A stretch of DNA of 64,000 bases from Harmothoe impar (GCA_947462335.1 OX381716.1:8380861-8444860); one strand, 5' to 3'. Positions 46,401-56,684 are shown, counted from the stretch's first letter. Notes: generated by a model from the letters alone, not told the origin. Translations and numbers: made by a program.

Positions 46401-46770
46401 CAAACATCCCAGGAGCGTGGCAAGCAGTTTCAAAGTAGGGGGGACCCCCCCCCCCCCCCCAAGCAAAAGTGTGGTTAACATTTCTCATGCCGCACCCCCC
46501 CCCCCTCCACACACCCTATCACCATTTGCCTACTACCATGTCAGTTGTTCTGAAAGACCCTCCAGGACCCTCACGTCATAATGACCTGTCCTATAGGAGT
46601 GGGTTGGATTGGGTATTGCAGCAGAAGGCCTGATGTAGGGCAGGGTATGGAGTGTCATGTGTCATGACGGTGATTTATCACGTGTACGGTGAGGCACAGA
46701 TCCCACCAATATAAGCCGTCAGCCCACATGATGTCATGGTCTACAGCCACACATAGGTTTTCCTTGGACA

Positions 46771-47050
46771 CCCTGCAAACAAAATCTCAAGCGAAATTCG
46801 TGCCATTCTTGAGTCTTGGATTGTGATCCTAAGGAGAATTTGTGAATGTTTTGTGAACATTTTGTGGCATATTCCCAGGAATTTCTTGTTTTTGGAGTTC
46901 TAACTCATGTCACTCCCCCAAGTCGCAAACGTTTCGGAGTTCATTTTGTGCATGTAGGAAATGTTCTCAATTCTTGAGAATATCTCATGTCTTTCTTGTG
47001 TTATGGATTCTCCCCAGTCGCCAATGTTCAATTCCTGAGTTCTGTTTGGA
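46771..47050 (-). mobile_element. Family Q element
   Basis: CCCTGCAAACAAAATCTCAA to CCTGAGTTCTGTTTGGAG. Confidence 0.8.
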
Positions 47051-47660
47051 GTACATGTACAGTGAAATATTGTCATAAGAAGGACTGATCATTACATGTA
47101 ACTTTCATGTTCTGATTTTCTATCCTGTAGGTCTCTAGGAACATTGCTTATGAGGAGCAAATTGTCTAGTCCCCACGTCTTATTTATAATGAGATCCTGC
47201 TGTAGTTTTGTTATTATTCCCCCTTGAACAATTCTATAATTGTTTGCTCACTACTAAGCTTTATCTAGATATCTAGATATAATGTATTGTGCGAAGCACT
47301 TGTGTCTGCTCAAATGAGGTTATCCTAATATCTCTATTATTGGTGTAAGCATTACCAGCCCATTCATGTCATGCTAAAATACATTCTGTTAACAGATTTA
47401 TTCACTCTGTTTAGACACAACCTTTTGCGTTCACCGGGAGATAATCAATGTCTTGTCTTGCCATACTTAAGCCTCTTAGAATTAGTTTTCCATTACAATA
47501 TGTTACTTTATTCAATTAAATTGAGTCTAGACTAGCAGCCTCTTTTGATAGAGAGATCTTTTGATCGCTCCACCCCTATAGAATGGCGTCCCATCAACGT
47601 GCCTATATAAGGTAGAATGCATTAACCACAGCTCTACTCTGACTCTTGATACAGGGAGCT
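47051..47660. other. No gene recognised
   Basis: AT-rich unique sequence with a small TATCTAGATATCTAGATA palindrome near 47265-47282. Confidence 0.35.
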
Positions 47661-47878
47661 ATAACCCTTTAAGGGTGGCATGATGCATTAATGCAGCCCT
47701 GGCGAGTAACTTGCCAGCGCTGCATTCAAGCATCATGCCGACCCTATGGGGTTGCTACACTCCTGTTGGCTCGGCATGATGCGCCAATGCAGCACCGGCG
47801 AGTTAATTGCCGGGGCTGCATTGGTGCATCATGACAACAAATGTCACCTTTTAGTGACATCTGTCCTTCAAGGGTTAA
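47661..47878. mobile_element. Family P element
   Basis: ATAACCCTTTAAGGGTGGCA to CTTCAAGGGTTAA, 218 bp. Both hairpins (CAGCCCTGGCGAGTAACTTG and GCACCGGCGAGTTAATTGCC) are clear. Confidence 0.75.
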
Positions 47879-48121
47879 GACTTTTCAATAGCCAATTCGG
47901 ATGCATTACGGCTCCATCCACTGCTGACAAACCCGTCTGTAGCCGGTAAACCCATGAGAGAGTGTCGCGACGGCTGTAAGCCGGTTTCAATGGAGCGTAG
48001 AAGAAAGTAATTGCTTTTTAATTGAGTGCTGAGAGCCCGGGCTGATCCTAATGCAGGCTTTTCTAGTTCATGATGAGAATGGGGTCTCAATCTGTGAAGG
48101 ACCACATGCTGCTTAAACTCT

Positions 48122-48460
48122 TTAACCCTTCAACAACGGATGTCGATAAAAGATGACATTTGTCATCATAATGCAGCAATGTAGCCCCGGCGAGTAACTC
48201 GGCGATGCTGCATTGGCACATCATACCGACCCTCTGGGAGTGTCTAAACCAAAAGGTTTGGCATGATGCCTGAATGCAGCCCTGGCGAGTAACTCACCAG
48301 AGCTGCATTTAAGCATCAGGCTGACCCTATAGAGTAGAGGTACTCCCAAAGGGTCAGCATGATGCACCAATACAGCCCAAGGGAATAACTAGCCGGGGCT
48401 GCATTGGTGTATCATGACAACAATGTCATCTGTAAGCAACACCTGTCCTTAAAGGGTTAA
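48122..48460. mobile_element. Family P element with a third hairpin module (339 bp)
   Basis: TTAA at both ends. Three hairpin-plus-spacer modules instead of two: GCCCCGGCGAGTAACTCGGC, GCCCTGGCGAGTAACTCACC and GGAATAACTAGCC GGGGCTGC. Confidence 0.75.
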
Positions 48461-48480
48461 TAACCTCCTTGGTCATCATT

Positions 48481-48806
48481 ACTCTGCAAACAAAATCTCA
48501 AGTGAAATTTGTGTCACTCTGGTGTTATAACCCGAGAATTTTGTTTATGGCAGGTTTTTCTTATGTCATATTCCCTGTAGTTTCTTGTAGTGAGACTTGG
48601 GGGATACAGGTCTTCATTCTAATTGTGCAATTTTTGGTTATTTGCACAAGTTAAACTCGGGGAAATACACGTCACCATTGAACATGTCATTAGGAACGTT
48701 CACTATTACCAAGAATCTCCCATGTCTATCTTGTGTCAGCAGCTTGTGCTTTTCAGGGGAAATACAAACGTCTCTAACTTGGGTCATTCTTGAGTTCTGT
48801 TTGGGT
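48481..48806 (-). mobile_element. Family Q2 element
   Basis: TCTGCAAACAAAATCTCAAG to TCTTGAGTTCTGTTTGGG. Confidence 0.75.
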
Positions 48807-48938
48807 ATGCATGGTTGCAGCCCCGGTGAGTAACGGCCTAGCGTTGCATTCATGGGCCTGATATAAGAAGGTGGACAGTTCCTAGATCAATAAAACTATG
48901 CCTTTTAGACATGGTATAATGTTGTTGACATTTTTTTT

Positions 48939-49013
48939 CGGGTTTGCCAGCCGCGCCAGCGGCCCGGGAGCGAAGCGACCGGTGGCGCCGCCTTTGGCGG
49001 CGCCGGCAAACCC
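48939..49013. repeat. GC-rich hairpin (H4)
   Basis: Outer arms GGGTTTGCC and GGCAAACCC. Inner perfect stem GGCGCCGCC-TTT-GGCGGCGCC. A smaller GGTGCCGTCATGGGGCACC hairpin follows at ~49038-49056. Confidence 0.8.
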
Positions 49014-49105
49014 TATTAATGTTTTCGTTTTGGATGGGTGCCGTCATGGGGCACCTGTGACGTCACAGGGCAGATTATAACAATGAAAATAATATTCTGG
49101 GTAGG

Positions 49106-49280
49106 CGAATTGATACATTTTAGTAGCGGCGAATTGATACAATTTAGTAGCGACGAATTGATACAGTTTAGTAGCGGCGAATTGATACAATTTAGTAGCG
49201 GCGAATTGATACAGTTTAGTAGCGGCGAATTGATACAGTTTAGTAGCGGTGAATTGATACAGTTTAGTAGCAGCGAGTTT
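49106..49280. repeat. 24-bp minisatellite, about 7 copies
   Basis: Unit GAATTGATACAGTTTAGTAG plus CGGC. The period is divisible by three, so an open SSGELIQF repeat frame appears. No start context or neighbouring exons support a protein. Confidence 0.9.
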
Positions 49281-49317
49281 AAATTTTCATTTGCAGAAGA
49301 GGCCTTGTGACGTCACG

Positions 49318-49683
49318 TTGTAACTACGTTTCTAAGGTTACGTTTTGACGTTACCATGCACGGACGCCATACTGTCCCGGGTACACTTTTGGATGTATCA
49401 GTGCGGGGAGCGCCGGTCAAGCTCTAATTTCTTCAAATATCTGACAAGTGGGGGCTTTGTTTTAATACAGCTGAATGTTATGACATCCCCGGCCATTGCG
49501 TGCGAGCCATTAAGCATTTAAAGCAAGCTCATGGTCATAATCAGCCATTCAGTATGCGCAGGGTGCCAGTGTAAACCCTTCATAACGCAGAGCAGAGAGC
49601 ACAGGCGACGACGCTGTACCCGGGGCAATATGGCGGCCGTGCGTAGTTACGTCAAAACGTAACCCTAGAAACGTGGTTACCGG
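49318..49683. mobile_element. Element with ~66 bp inverted termini, CpG-rich
   Basis: GTAACTACGTTTCTAAGGTT..CCGGGTAC at 49318-49384 is mirrored by GTACCCGG..GTAACCCTAGAAACGTGGTT at 49618-49683. Both termini carry ACGTTTTGACGT. The interior is unrelated to other families here. Confidence 0.75.
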
Positions 49684-50017
49684 CCCAACGAATAGGCCCT
49701 ACACTACATAGGCCTATATGGCACTGGGCCCCTGTTGAAGGCCTATAGGCCCATCCTGGCGATGGATTTTTTTTAGCTCCGAGGGGGGGGGGGGTCAGAT
49801 TATCAGATCATATGGAGCTTAGGCCTATGTAATTATAACTACCTGTTATAATCATATATGTTTTGTATACTTGCATCTTTATCATATGGACAGCCTATAA
49901 TAACTGCTTGCAGATGGGCTGTCCATGTTCTTTATTTGGTCGTACCGTATAGTATATTGACATTATTATAGAAGATTGTACTTGAATATTAGACCAAATA
50001 AAAGTTCGAATTTGTTC
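49684..50017 (+). other. Possible retroposed transcript 3' end
   Basis: AATAAA at 49997-50002 is followed 16 bases later by 25 A (50018-50042), as left by reverse transcription of a polyadenylated RNA. No coding frame is visible upstream. The 5' limit is unknown. Confidence 0.45.
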
Positions 50018-50127
50018 AAAAAAAAAAAAAAAAAAAAAAAAATGTAGCCTAGGTTTAACCATACTTTTCTAGGTAGGCCTTGAAAAAAGATACCGATACA
50101 TGAGCGTCCCTGTTATGTTCGTTTTAG

Positions 50128-50396
50128 GGAGTGATCATTTATTATCAACAGGGGGGTGGGTGGGGTGGTGGGTCGGGGGGGGGGGGGGCAACAAAATTTG
50201 GACCCCTTGACCGGGGGGGGGGGCAAAAAGATTTAACCTGTTTTGAGCCAAAAAGCCCGCACATGACTATGCTTCAAAGGGCCTGCGCTCGAGCCAATTT
50301 TCGATCCTAAGGGGGGGGGGGTAAAAAATGTTGACCCCTTGACCGGGGGGGTGCAAAAAAACACCACCCCCCCTGTTGTTAAAAAATGATCACTCC
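50128..50396. mobile_element. Family S G-tract inverted-repeat element
   Basis: GGAGTGATCATTTATTATCA and TTGTTAAAAAATGATCACTC are inverted. G-runs alternate with TTGACCCCTTGACC. Reverse orientation of 2503-2743. Confidence 0.75.
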
Positions 50397-50723
50397 TTTA
50401 TATCAATTATATCATAGACATAGGCCTACCATACATAATTGGTTTTAACAATATCGGTCATTTTAATAAAATATATGTTATTGCATATTAAGGAATCATA
50501 CATTTTATATGTATATATGCTAGCCTACTTATTAGGCCTACATGGTCATCGGTAGACTAAATGCCCAACTAATTGTAGGCCTACAGACTACCAGTACCGA
50601 GGGGCCTACAGACTAGGCCCAGAGGAACCTAAAGTTCGAATAAATTTATGTTAATCAATTAACCATTCATCATGATATAAGGTACAAATCACGTCAAGAC
50701 ATTATGTTGCGACGTGGCGGGTG
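50397..50723. other. No gene recognised
   Basis: AT-rich with TAGGCCTAC motifs. Confidence 0.35.
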
Positions 50724-50797
50724 CAAGAAAAATGTGGCTTTGACCACGGTCGGGTTTGCCAGCAAACCCGACCGTGGTCAAAGCCACATTTTTCTTG
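50724..50797. repeat. 74-bp perfect palindrome (H3)
   Basis: Two 36-base arms, exact complements, around a central CA. The arm begins CAAGAAAAATGTGGCTTTGA and ends CGGGTTTGC. The tip sequence is shared with the outer arm of H4. Confidence 0.95.
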
Positions 50798-51294
50798 TTT
50801 ATTTATGTTACGATGTATACCTGACAGGAAATTATTCTCAGATATTTTTCCCACATATTGGCGCTGGCCTGCAGATTTAGCAAGTCACTGACACTGGTGG
50901 CCAATGGCAGAAAATGTAAGCATGGTTAGCTTTCAGAAAGAGGTAGGTGCTGCAAGTGATGGCTGTAGGGGATTAAACGGTGCCAAGCACAGGCTTAAAC
51001 TGAGTAGCACACTTGTGATGGGAGTCAATGACTGTATATAGCACAAGACATGATAGAGCTAGTCGAAAATCATCTCATTGTAACATGTGTTTTGCCATAG
51101 AGGGAAGGGCCAACTTATAATCAGGTAATATGTAAACTGCTTAGTCCAACATTATCTTTAGGCTTTAGATGGTGCCACATGTCTATGGTCAAGCAAATGG
51201 TACAGTTGGTCAATCCAGGGTTGAAAGATGATGGGCGTCTAACTATGTCATACCTTGTGTTTTATATACAGGAATCTACTCATGTGGGCATGCT
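50798..51294. other. No gene recognised
   Basis: Unique sequence without a convincing reading frame. Confidence 0.35.
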
Positions 51295-51576
51295 ACCCTC
51301 CAAACGGAACTCGGGAATTGAACATTGGCGACTGGGGAGAATCTTGGGAAATCATCATAACACAGGAATGACCCGAGATAATTCCAAGAATTGTGAACGT
51401 GTCCTATTCACAAAATGAACTCGGGAATTGAACGTTCTGGACTTGGGCGAATGACACAATTTAAAACTTGTTCAAAAAACTTGCTCAAAAAACAAGAAAT
51501 TCCCGGCAATATGCCACAAAACGTGCTCAAAATGTTCAAAAATCTGCTGGGGATCACATGATATTATTTTGCAAGG
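51295..51576 (+). mobile_element. Family Q element
   Basis: CCCTCCAAACGGAACTCGGG to ATATTATTTTGCAAGG. TA precedes it, and the W element abuts its end. Confidence 0.75.
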
Positions 51577-51578
51577 TA

Positions 51579-51753
51579 CCGTAGTGGCTTGAATAAGCGC
51601 ACCTGTGCTTATTAATTTTGATGGTACCATTTACCCCACGCTCATACAAGACCTACGCTTATTCAAGATACAAAAATGGCCTAAATTTTCATTCAATACC
51701 CTCATTCACCCTGCGCTCATTTGAGACCCCTGCGCTTTTTCAAGCCACTACGG
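51579..51753. mobile_element. Family W TA-flanked element
   Basis: CCGTAGTGGCTTGAATAAGC and TTTTTCAAGCCACTACGG are inverted. TA stands at 51577-51578 and 51754-51755. The start CCGTA and internal GCTTATTCAAG recall family V. Confidence 0.8.
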
Positions 51754-51944
51754 TAGTCAGTTTAAGCCTGTGGATCCAAGGCTCCAGTTAGTCTCACCCC
51801 CTCACACTACAAGGGTCCACGTCATGCACTGACACCGTGTCAGGTCAAGGCTCTGCAAGATATTCTGAATAATGCAGCAGAACCGGACACGTCTCAAGGT
51901 GCTGCTCTCACACTTCTGTCTGGGACTCTTGGGGTAAATACTTC

Positions 51945-52297
51945 AGGCTGTGTCTCACGAACTTGGGCCAATGTTTTCGTCTCTGACCGGGTGCCAGCTC
52001 TGACTGGGTGCCAGCTCTGACCGGGTGCCAGCTCTGACTGAGTGCCAGCTCTGACCGGGTGCCATCTCTGACCGGCCTGAATAAAAACGGGTTATTTAGG
52101 GCAGATGTAGATATAATTTGGCTGAAAAGGTTAATGGATGTTAAAACTCTCTAAACTAGTAATTAGTTGCCCATTTTTATCATCATCTGCCCTAAATAAC
52201 CCGTTTTTACTCAGGCCCTTCAGAGCTGGCACCCGGTCAGAGCTGGCACCCGGTCAGAGGCGAAGACATTGGCCCAAGTTCGTGAGACACAGCCTTT
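51945..52297. mobile_element. Family R element
   Basis: AGGCTGTGTCTCACGAACTT and AAGTTCGTGAGACACAGCCT are perfectly inverted. CTCTGACCGGGTGCCAG recurs five to six times in the left arm and about twice in the right. Confidence 0.85.
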
Positions 52298-52404
52298 AAC
52301 ACTTTAAGGACAGATTTTGCAAGTTACTCGCTAATGCTGCTTTCATGCATCATGATGACCAAGGGCATGATGCTTTAAGGTATCATGCCGTTCTTAAAGA
52401 GTTA
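52298..52404. mobile_element. Family P element, short
   Basis: AACACTTTAAGGACAGATTT to GCCGTTCTTAAAGAGTTA, 107 bp, abutting the R element. Confidence 0.6.
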
Positions 52405-52619
52405 GGGACAATTTAGTGCTATTAAGGAATTGTCTTCATGTAATTCCCCAATGCAAGACTGACGAGTAGTTTGCTAGTGCTGCATCAGAGCATCCTGATG
52501 ATCATTTAGGAGTGTATCAACCCAAATTGGGCTAGATGGATGCATGAAGGCAAAAGAGAAATTACTGTCAATACAAGGGCACCATGTTATGTTGGTGTAG
52601 AACGAAGTGGTTGCTAACA

Positions 52620-52870
52620 ACACATTGTTATTTCCGAGGAAATGTGCAAGCTGTATACACAGGATACACATGGGAGATTCTCAAGAATAGTGAACTTTCC
52701 TAGCAACATATTCAATGGTGATGTACAGGTATTTCCTGAGTTTTTCTCAAATAATCAGAAATTCCAAAATGAAGTCCTCTATTCACGAGTTTCACTACAA
52801 GATATGACACAAAATATGACTCAAGAAAGTTTTGACTCAAGAATCGCACAAGTTCTGCTTGAGATTTTGA
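52620..52870 (+). mobile_element. Family Q2 element, ends worn
   Basis: AGCTGTATACACAGGATACA, TCACTACAAGATATGACACA and TTCTGCTTGAGATTTTGAGA blocks in Q2 order. Confidence 0.65.
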
Positions 52871-54040
52871 GAACAGTATGCGGTCCTTAAAGGTTAAAGT
52901 GAAAGGTGCTGTAGTCTGAGAGTCTCAGGGGGTGGGGGGGGGGACGGGAGGGGGGTGTGTCTGGGGGCAGGTAATTGCCAGCTGTCTCCACCAGTCTCAG
53001 ACACGAGTCTGGTCCTCCTGAGGCCAAAGGTTGTATCAATTCTGGGGGAGATAGGGAGCAGGACATATGCTGGAAGACCCTGCCTATATCGAAGACAGAT
53101 TCAATTTTGGCGTTTTTTTATATACCGTTTTTTTTCTCTCAGACTAGGAGGTTGGCCTTTAGCTGGAGTCTCAATGCATTCAAATGCAGTGAGATAAGAT
53201 CTTGAAGGCTTTTTTCAGGAGCCAACTTTCATTCTTAAAAAATAGCTAAATAGGTGGGGTCCTCCCATAGCAAAGGTTTTATGGTAGGTCTCCAAGGTGA
53301 GACTAAGCAAAGTGAGAGAAATTTTCAAAATGTAGCGATATAAAGATAGCGCTATGGCAGAGAATTCACCAACATTTCGACTAATAACTATTGTTATTAA
53401 TCATCTGAAAGTTTCATTAGGTTTTTTGCTCGCAGATGACATTTCAAAAAGTGAACTAAAATTGTAATTGCATATGTGATTCATGGATCTCAGTCCTATT
53501 TTGCTGAATTATGAAGGAGCTCGGAAGAAAATAGAAAGAAATAGAAAATGCAATTACAAAGGCCTCTTCTTATCTGGAATTATTCCAGAGTGGAAAAGCA
53601 AATCCATGTCAAGTATCGCTACTTCGCTACTGCACTTCAAATAGAGAATGCAGTCGCCTTTCAATTTATGTGTAATCAGATGGTTTTCACTGCCTGACTT
53701 CCAGAAACTTAATTGATAAAAGTTGGAAATCTATGAGAGGGTACACAGATTTTCAACAAGCATTGATTTGCTCAGACACAACCATGTGGCAAATCAAAGC
53801 ACTTTGCAGTCCTTAAAGGGTGAATGTGATATGGGATCAGCCGTCAGCTGACCGGAAATGGGCAGCAGCTGCATGATGGGAAGAGGACACCTAGTGGTGG
53901 TAAAAGGAACCTGAGGCTGACCTCAGGACAGGTCAAGGTCATGGGGGTCAGGCTGGTACTGACAGAAGTAAGGCAGAGAGGGGAGTAGTATAGTATGAAT
54001 CGGAACGGGACTATAGTTAACTACTGTTTATTACTCAATC
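52871..54040. other. Gene-free stretch
   Basis: 52901-52930 is an E scrap (AAGGTGCTGTAGTCTGAGAG). 53823-53935 matches 61785-61880 (GTCAGCTGACCGGA..CACCTAGTGGTGGT). Short frames at 52955-53205 lack family resemblance. Confidence 0.4.
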
Positions 54041-54045
54041 AACAT

Positions 54046-54400
54046 GCAGCCAATCAGAGGCCTCCATTTGGTCACGTGACCCGTTGCCATGGTAACGTGA
54101 CCTACTTAGGGCTCTCAGCCAATCAGAAGCCAGCATTCTGGGTGACCTACTGACCTACTTAGAAGCTCTCAGCCAATCAGAGGCCGGCATTCTGGTAACC
54201 ATGGTAACGTGACCTACTTACGTCACGTGACCTACTTAGGCTCAGCCAATCAGAAGCCTGCATTCTGGTAACTAGGGTAACGTGACCTACTTAGGGTTTG
54301 TTTGTAAACAACACCAAGTGGCTCTCTTGTTTGTAAACAACACCACATGACACGTGACTGTTTGTAAACAAACAAAGTTATATAACTTATATATAGAAAT
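54046..54400. promoter_or_regulatory. Clustered CCAAT, X-box, E-box and forkhead motifs
   Basis: CCAATCAG stands at 54050, 54119, 54173 and 54246. X-box-like palindromes lie at 54083-54096 (GTTGCCATGGTAAC), 54194-54208 and 54267-54281. TCACGTGA lies at ~54072 and ~54223. GTAAACA lies at 54304, 54333 and 54364. A TATATAA stretch follows at ~54379. The units are imperfect tandem duplicates. It looks like a promoter or enhancer, but no downstream exon was recognised. It could also belong to a mobile element, since 42260-42320 shares part of it. Confidence 0.45.
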
Positions 54401-55386
54401 ATCACTAGGCGGCAGAGTGGTCAAAAGGCAATCTCGTAGTAGTAGGTCTACTTGGATCTTGAGTAGCCACCCTTGTGGTTATAATTACCTAGACTAGTTG
54501 GCTCTGCCAGCCTGGTCAAGTGAAAATTGGTAAGGAGACTATGAACTAGGCTAAGCTTGGATTTTAAAATAGCCTATAAAAGTATAATAAACTATAGTAC
54601 CCTCTTAGATTTGATGATTAGACATTGCCTACTAGGTATACACATTTGTACAATGGTATCATTGTGTATAAATGTTCTTTTGGTACATCATGCCGACTCT
54701 ACACGAGCACCATTTGCAACGACAGATAGTGCTAAACCTAAGACCTACCCACTCCGTAGAAAAAAATAGGGGTGACGTTTGTGAACGGTCCCTTAGTCTT
54801 TCTATTCTTTGTTTATTGTGTGGCCCCTAAAGAGGGGCCGACTAACATCGGTGTTATTAATTACACCTCATGTTAGGCAGCATAGGATCAAACCTCAAAA
54901 GCATCAAAGCTCAAAGTCCTAATGGACAGAGAGCCCTGTGTGGCTTTTGAGGACGAGTGGGAGTGATCCGTTGCAGAATACCGATCCGTGAGAGGTTCTG
55001 ACTATATATATCTTTTATATCGCTTTAGATATGGTGTAGTATTTTTCATCTCGCTATAGTTTAGTTGATATTTTAAAGAAACTGCCTCATTCTATCAGAA
55101 ATACACAACATTGACATGTTTTTTATATTCAATATATTAGAAGTGTGCTTTGTTGCTTATATAGTTCATTATGCGTTTAAAATGTTCGCGAGTATCGTAG
55201 AAATGTACAAAAATCCTATTGTGGCGCCATCTGACGAAAAGAGCGGAGAACTATACTAGGGTATGGCGAGCTAGACTAGAGCATGTAATCACCAGGCGGC
55301 AGAAAAGCAATTTGATTCCTCTCTGGAAGAGGGTGGGGCTCTAGGTGAAAACAAGCTTAGAACATCCGGATTAGCCGCTCTCTCAG
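54401..55386. other. No gene recognised
   Basis: Contains a strong GGCCCCT-AAAG-AGGGGCC hairpin at 54822-54839 and AT-rich DNA. A 70-codon frame at 54557 lacks family resemblance. Confidence 0.35.
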
Positions 55387-55500
55387 CTATATAAAGAGCC
55401 TCAATTTTTCTTGGAACAGTACTTCACCTCTGCCCACTTCGTCTTGTTGTACACTATCAGTCACGAGGCAGACGCTCGAAGTAGCAGATCTTTGCAGTAT
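55387..55500 (+). promoter_or_regulatory. Possible TATA core promoter
   Basis: CTATATAAAG at 55387-55396 is followed by pyrimidine-rich DNA and CTATCAGTCACGAGGCAGAC ~60 bp on. The region 54400-55390 upstream holds no recognised gene. A long-terminal-repeat origin is possible; I found no matching second copy. Confidence 0.25.
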
Positions 55501-55543
55501 GGTTTATACAGGGGTTACCTGCTAATAGGAGTTTGTCTAAAAA

Positions 55544-55573
55544 CTCGTCCTATAACTACTACATAATCCCTAA
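55544..55573. repeat. 30-bp exact repeat shared with the window's 3' end
   Basis: ACTCGTCCTATAACTACTAC followed by ATAATCCCTA recurs exactly at about 63968-63997, with unrelated sequence to the left of both. Confidence 0.8.
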
Positions 55574-55659
55574 ACTGATAGCAGATGCCAGTGAGATTGA
55601 AAGTACATTTGAACTATACAAAACCCTTAAGTTTGACTAGATATTCTCAGGATTGGCCC

Positions 55660-56304
55660 TAGTAACTGTAGTAAAATAGGTCAAATGTCACTCCTAATTA
55701 GGTCAAAGGTCATCTATAGCCAGGTCATGGGGATGTGTATGTATTTGAAGAAATCAGTAACAGGGGCTTTTTAATTGTAAACTTGTCAAGGTAATTGTCT
55801 TGAATGTGTCAGACACTGAACTTCAATACAAATGTAATAATAATTCTGTGGATCAACCTAGTGATTGGAGTTAAATAGGTCAAACATCAGATAAGTAGGT
55901 CAAAGGTCTTCCATAACCAGGTCATGGGGCTATATAAGTACTTGTATGTAAACCAGTAGCAGGATGTTCTGATTGTATGTAAAGTTAATACATTGATCAT
56001 ATCAAACACGGTACTTTGATACAAATGTAATAAGAATTCTGTGGATTGACCTAGTTATTTTAATTAAATAGGTCATATGACACTGATAATTAGGTCAAAG
56101 GTCATGCTTAATTAGGTCATGGGGCTATGTATGTACTTGTATATAAACCAGTAACAGAGTTGTTTTCATTGTATGTCAAGATACTTGTGTTGATTATGTC
56201 AAACACTGAACTTAAATACAAATGTAATAAGAATTCTCTTGATTGACCTAGTTATTGGAGTTATATAGGTCAAATGTTGACGATAACTAGGTCAAAGGTC
56301 ATCC
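55660..56304. repeat. ~196 bp tandem repeat with nuclear-receptor DR1 motifs
   Basis: About 3.3 units. AGGTCAAAGGTCA occurs at 55700-55712, 56092-56104 and 56289-56301, with a last-base variant at 55897-55909, so the period is 195-197 bp. Each unit also has TAGGTCAAATGTCA-like and AGGTCATGGGG half-sites and ATACAAATGTAATAAGAATT. Confidence 0.85.
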
Positions 56305-56684
56305 GCTTGTCCAGATATCTCGCATTTTCGTGAAATTCTTTTTTTTCAGTAGATGCGGCATACTTGAAAACCCAAAATGTGAAAATCTCATGTTGATATG
56401 ATATGTTATAGCTGAGATAAGATATTTTATATCTAAGTTTTTGAATAAATCCTATGAATCTGGGCTAATCCAGGTGCCATGAGATTATCCAAATCCCTAT
56501 TGGTTCGAGTTCCCTATATCTGACTCAAAGTGAGATAGTAATTGTATGATAACGTCGCAAGTTTTACTCCGATTTACAAAATTCCAAAAACATTTTTTTT
56601 CTTGGTCCTTCCTGCTTATGAAATGTAACTCGATGACATTCTATATGAAGGATTTAATTTTCAATTCACGTAGCTAGATTCTAC
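56305..56684. other. No gene recognised
   Basis: AT-rich unique sequence. Confidence 0.35.

Noticed and set aside
49038..49310. 90-codon frame with SSGELIQF repeats
   Set aside because: Produced by the 24-bp tandem array; no splice or start support.
54822..54839. GGCCCCT-AAAG-AGGGGCC hairpin as a histone mRNA 3' stem-loop
   Set aside because: Stem length and the loop differ from the histone consensus, and there is no histone frame upstream.
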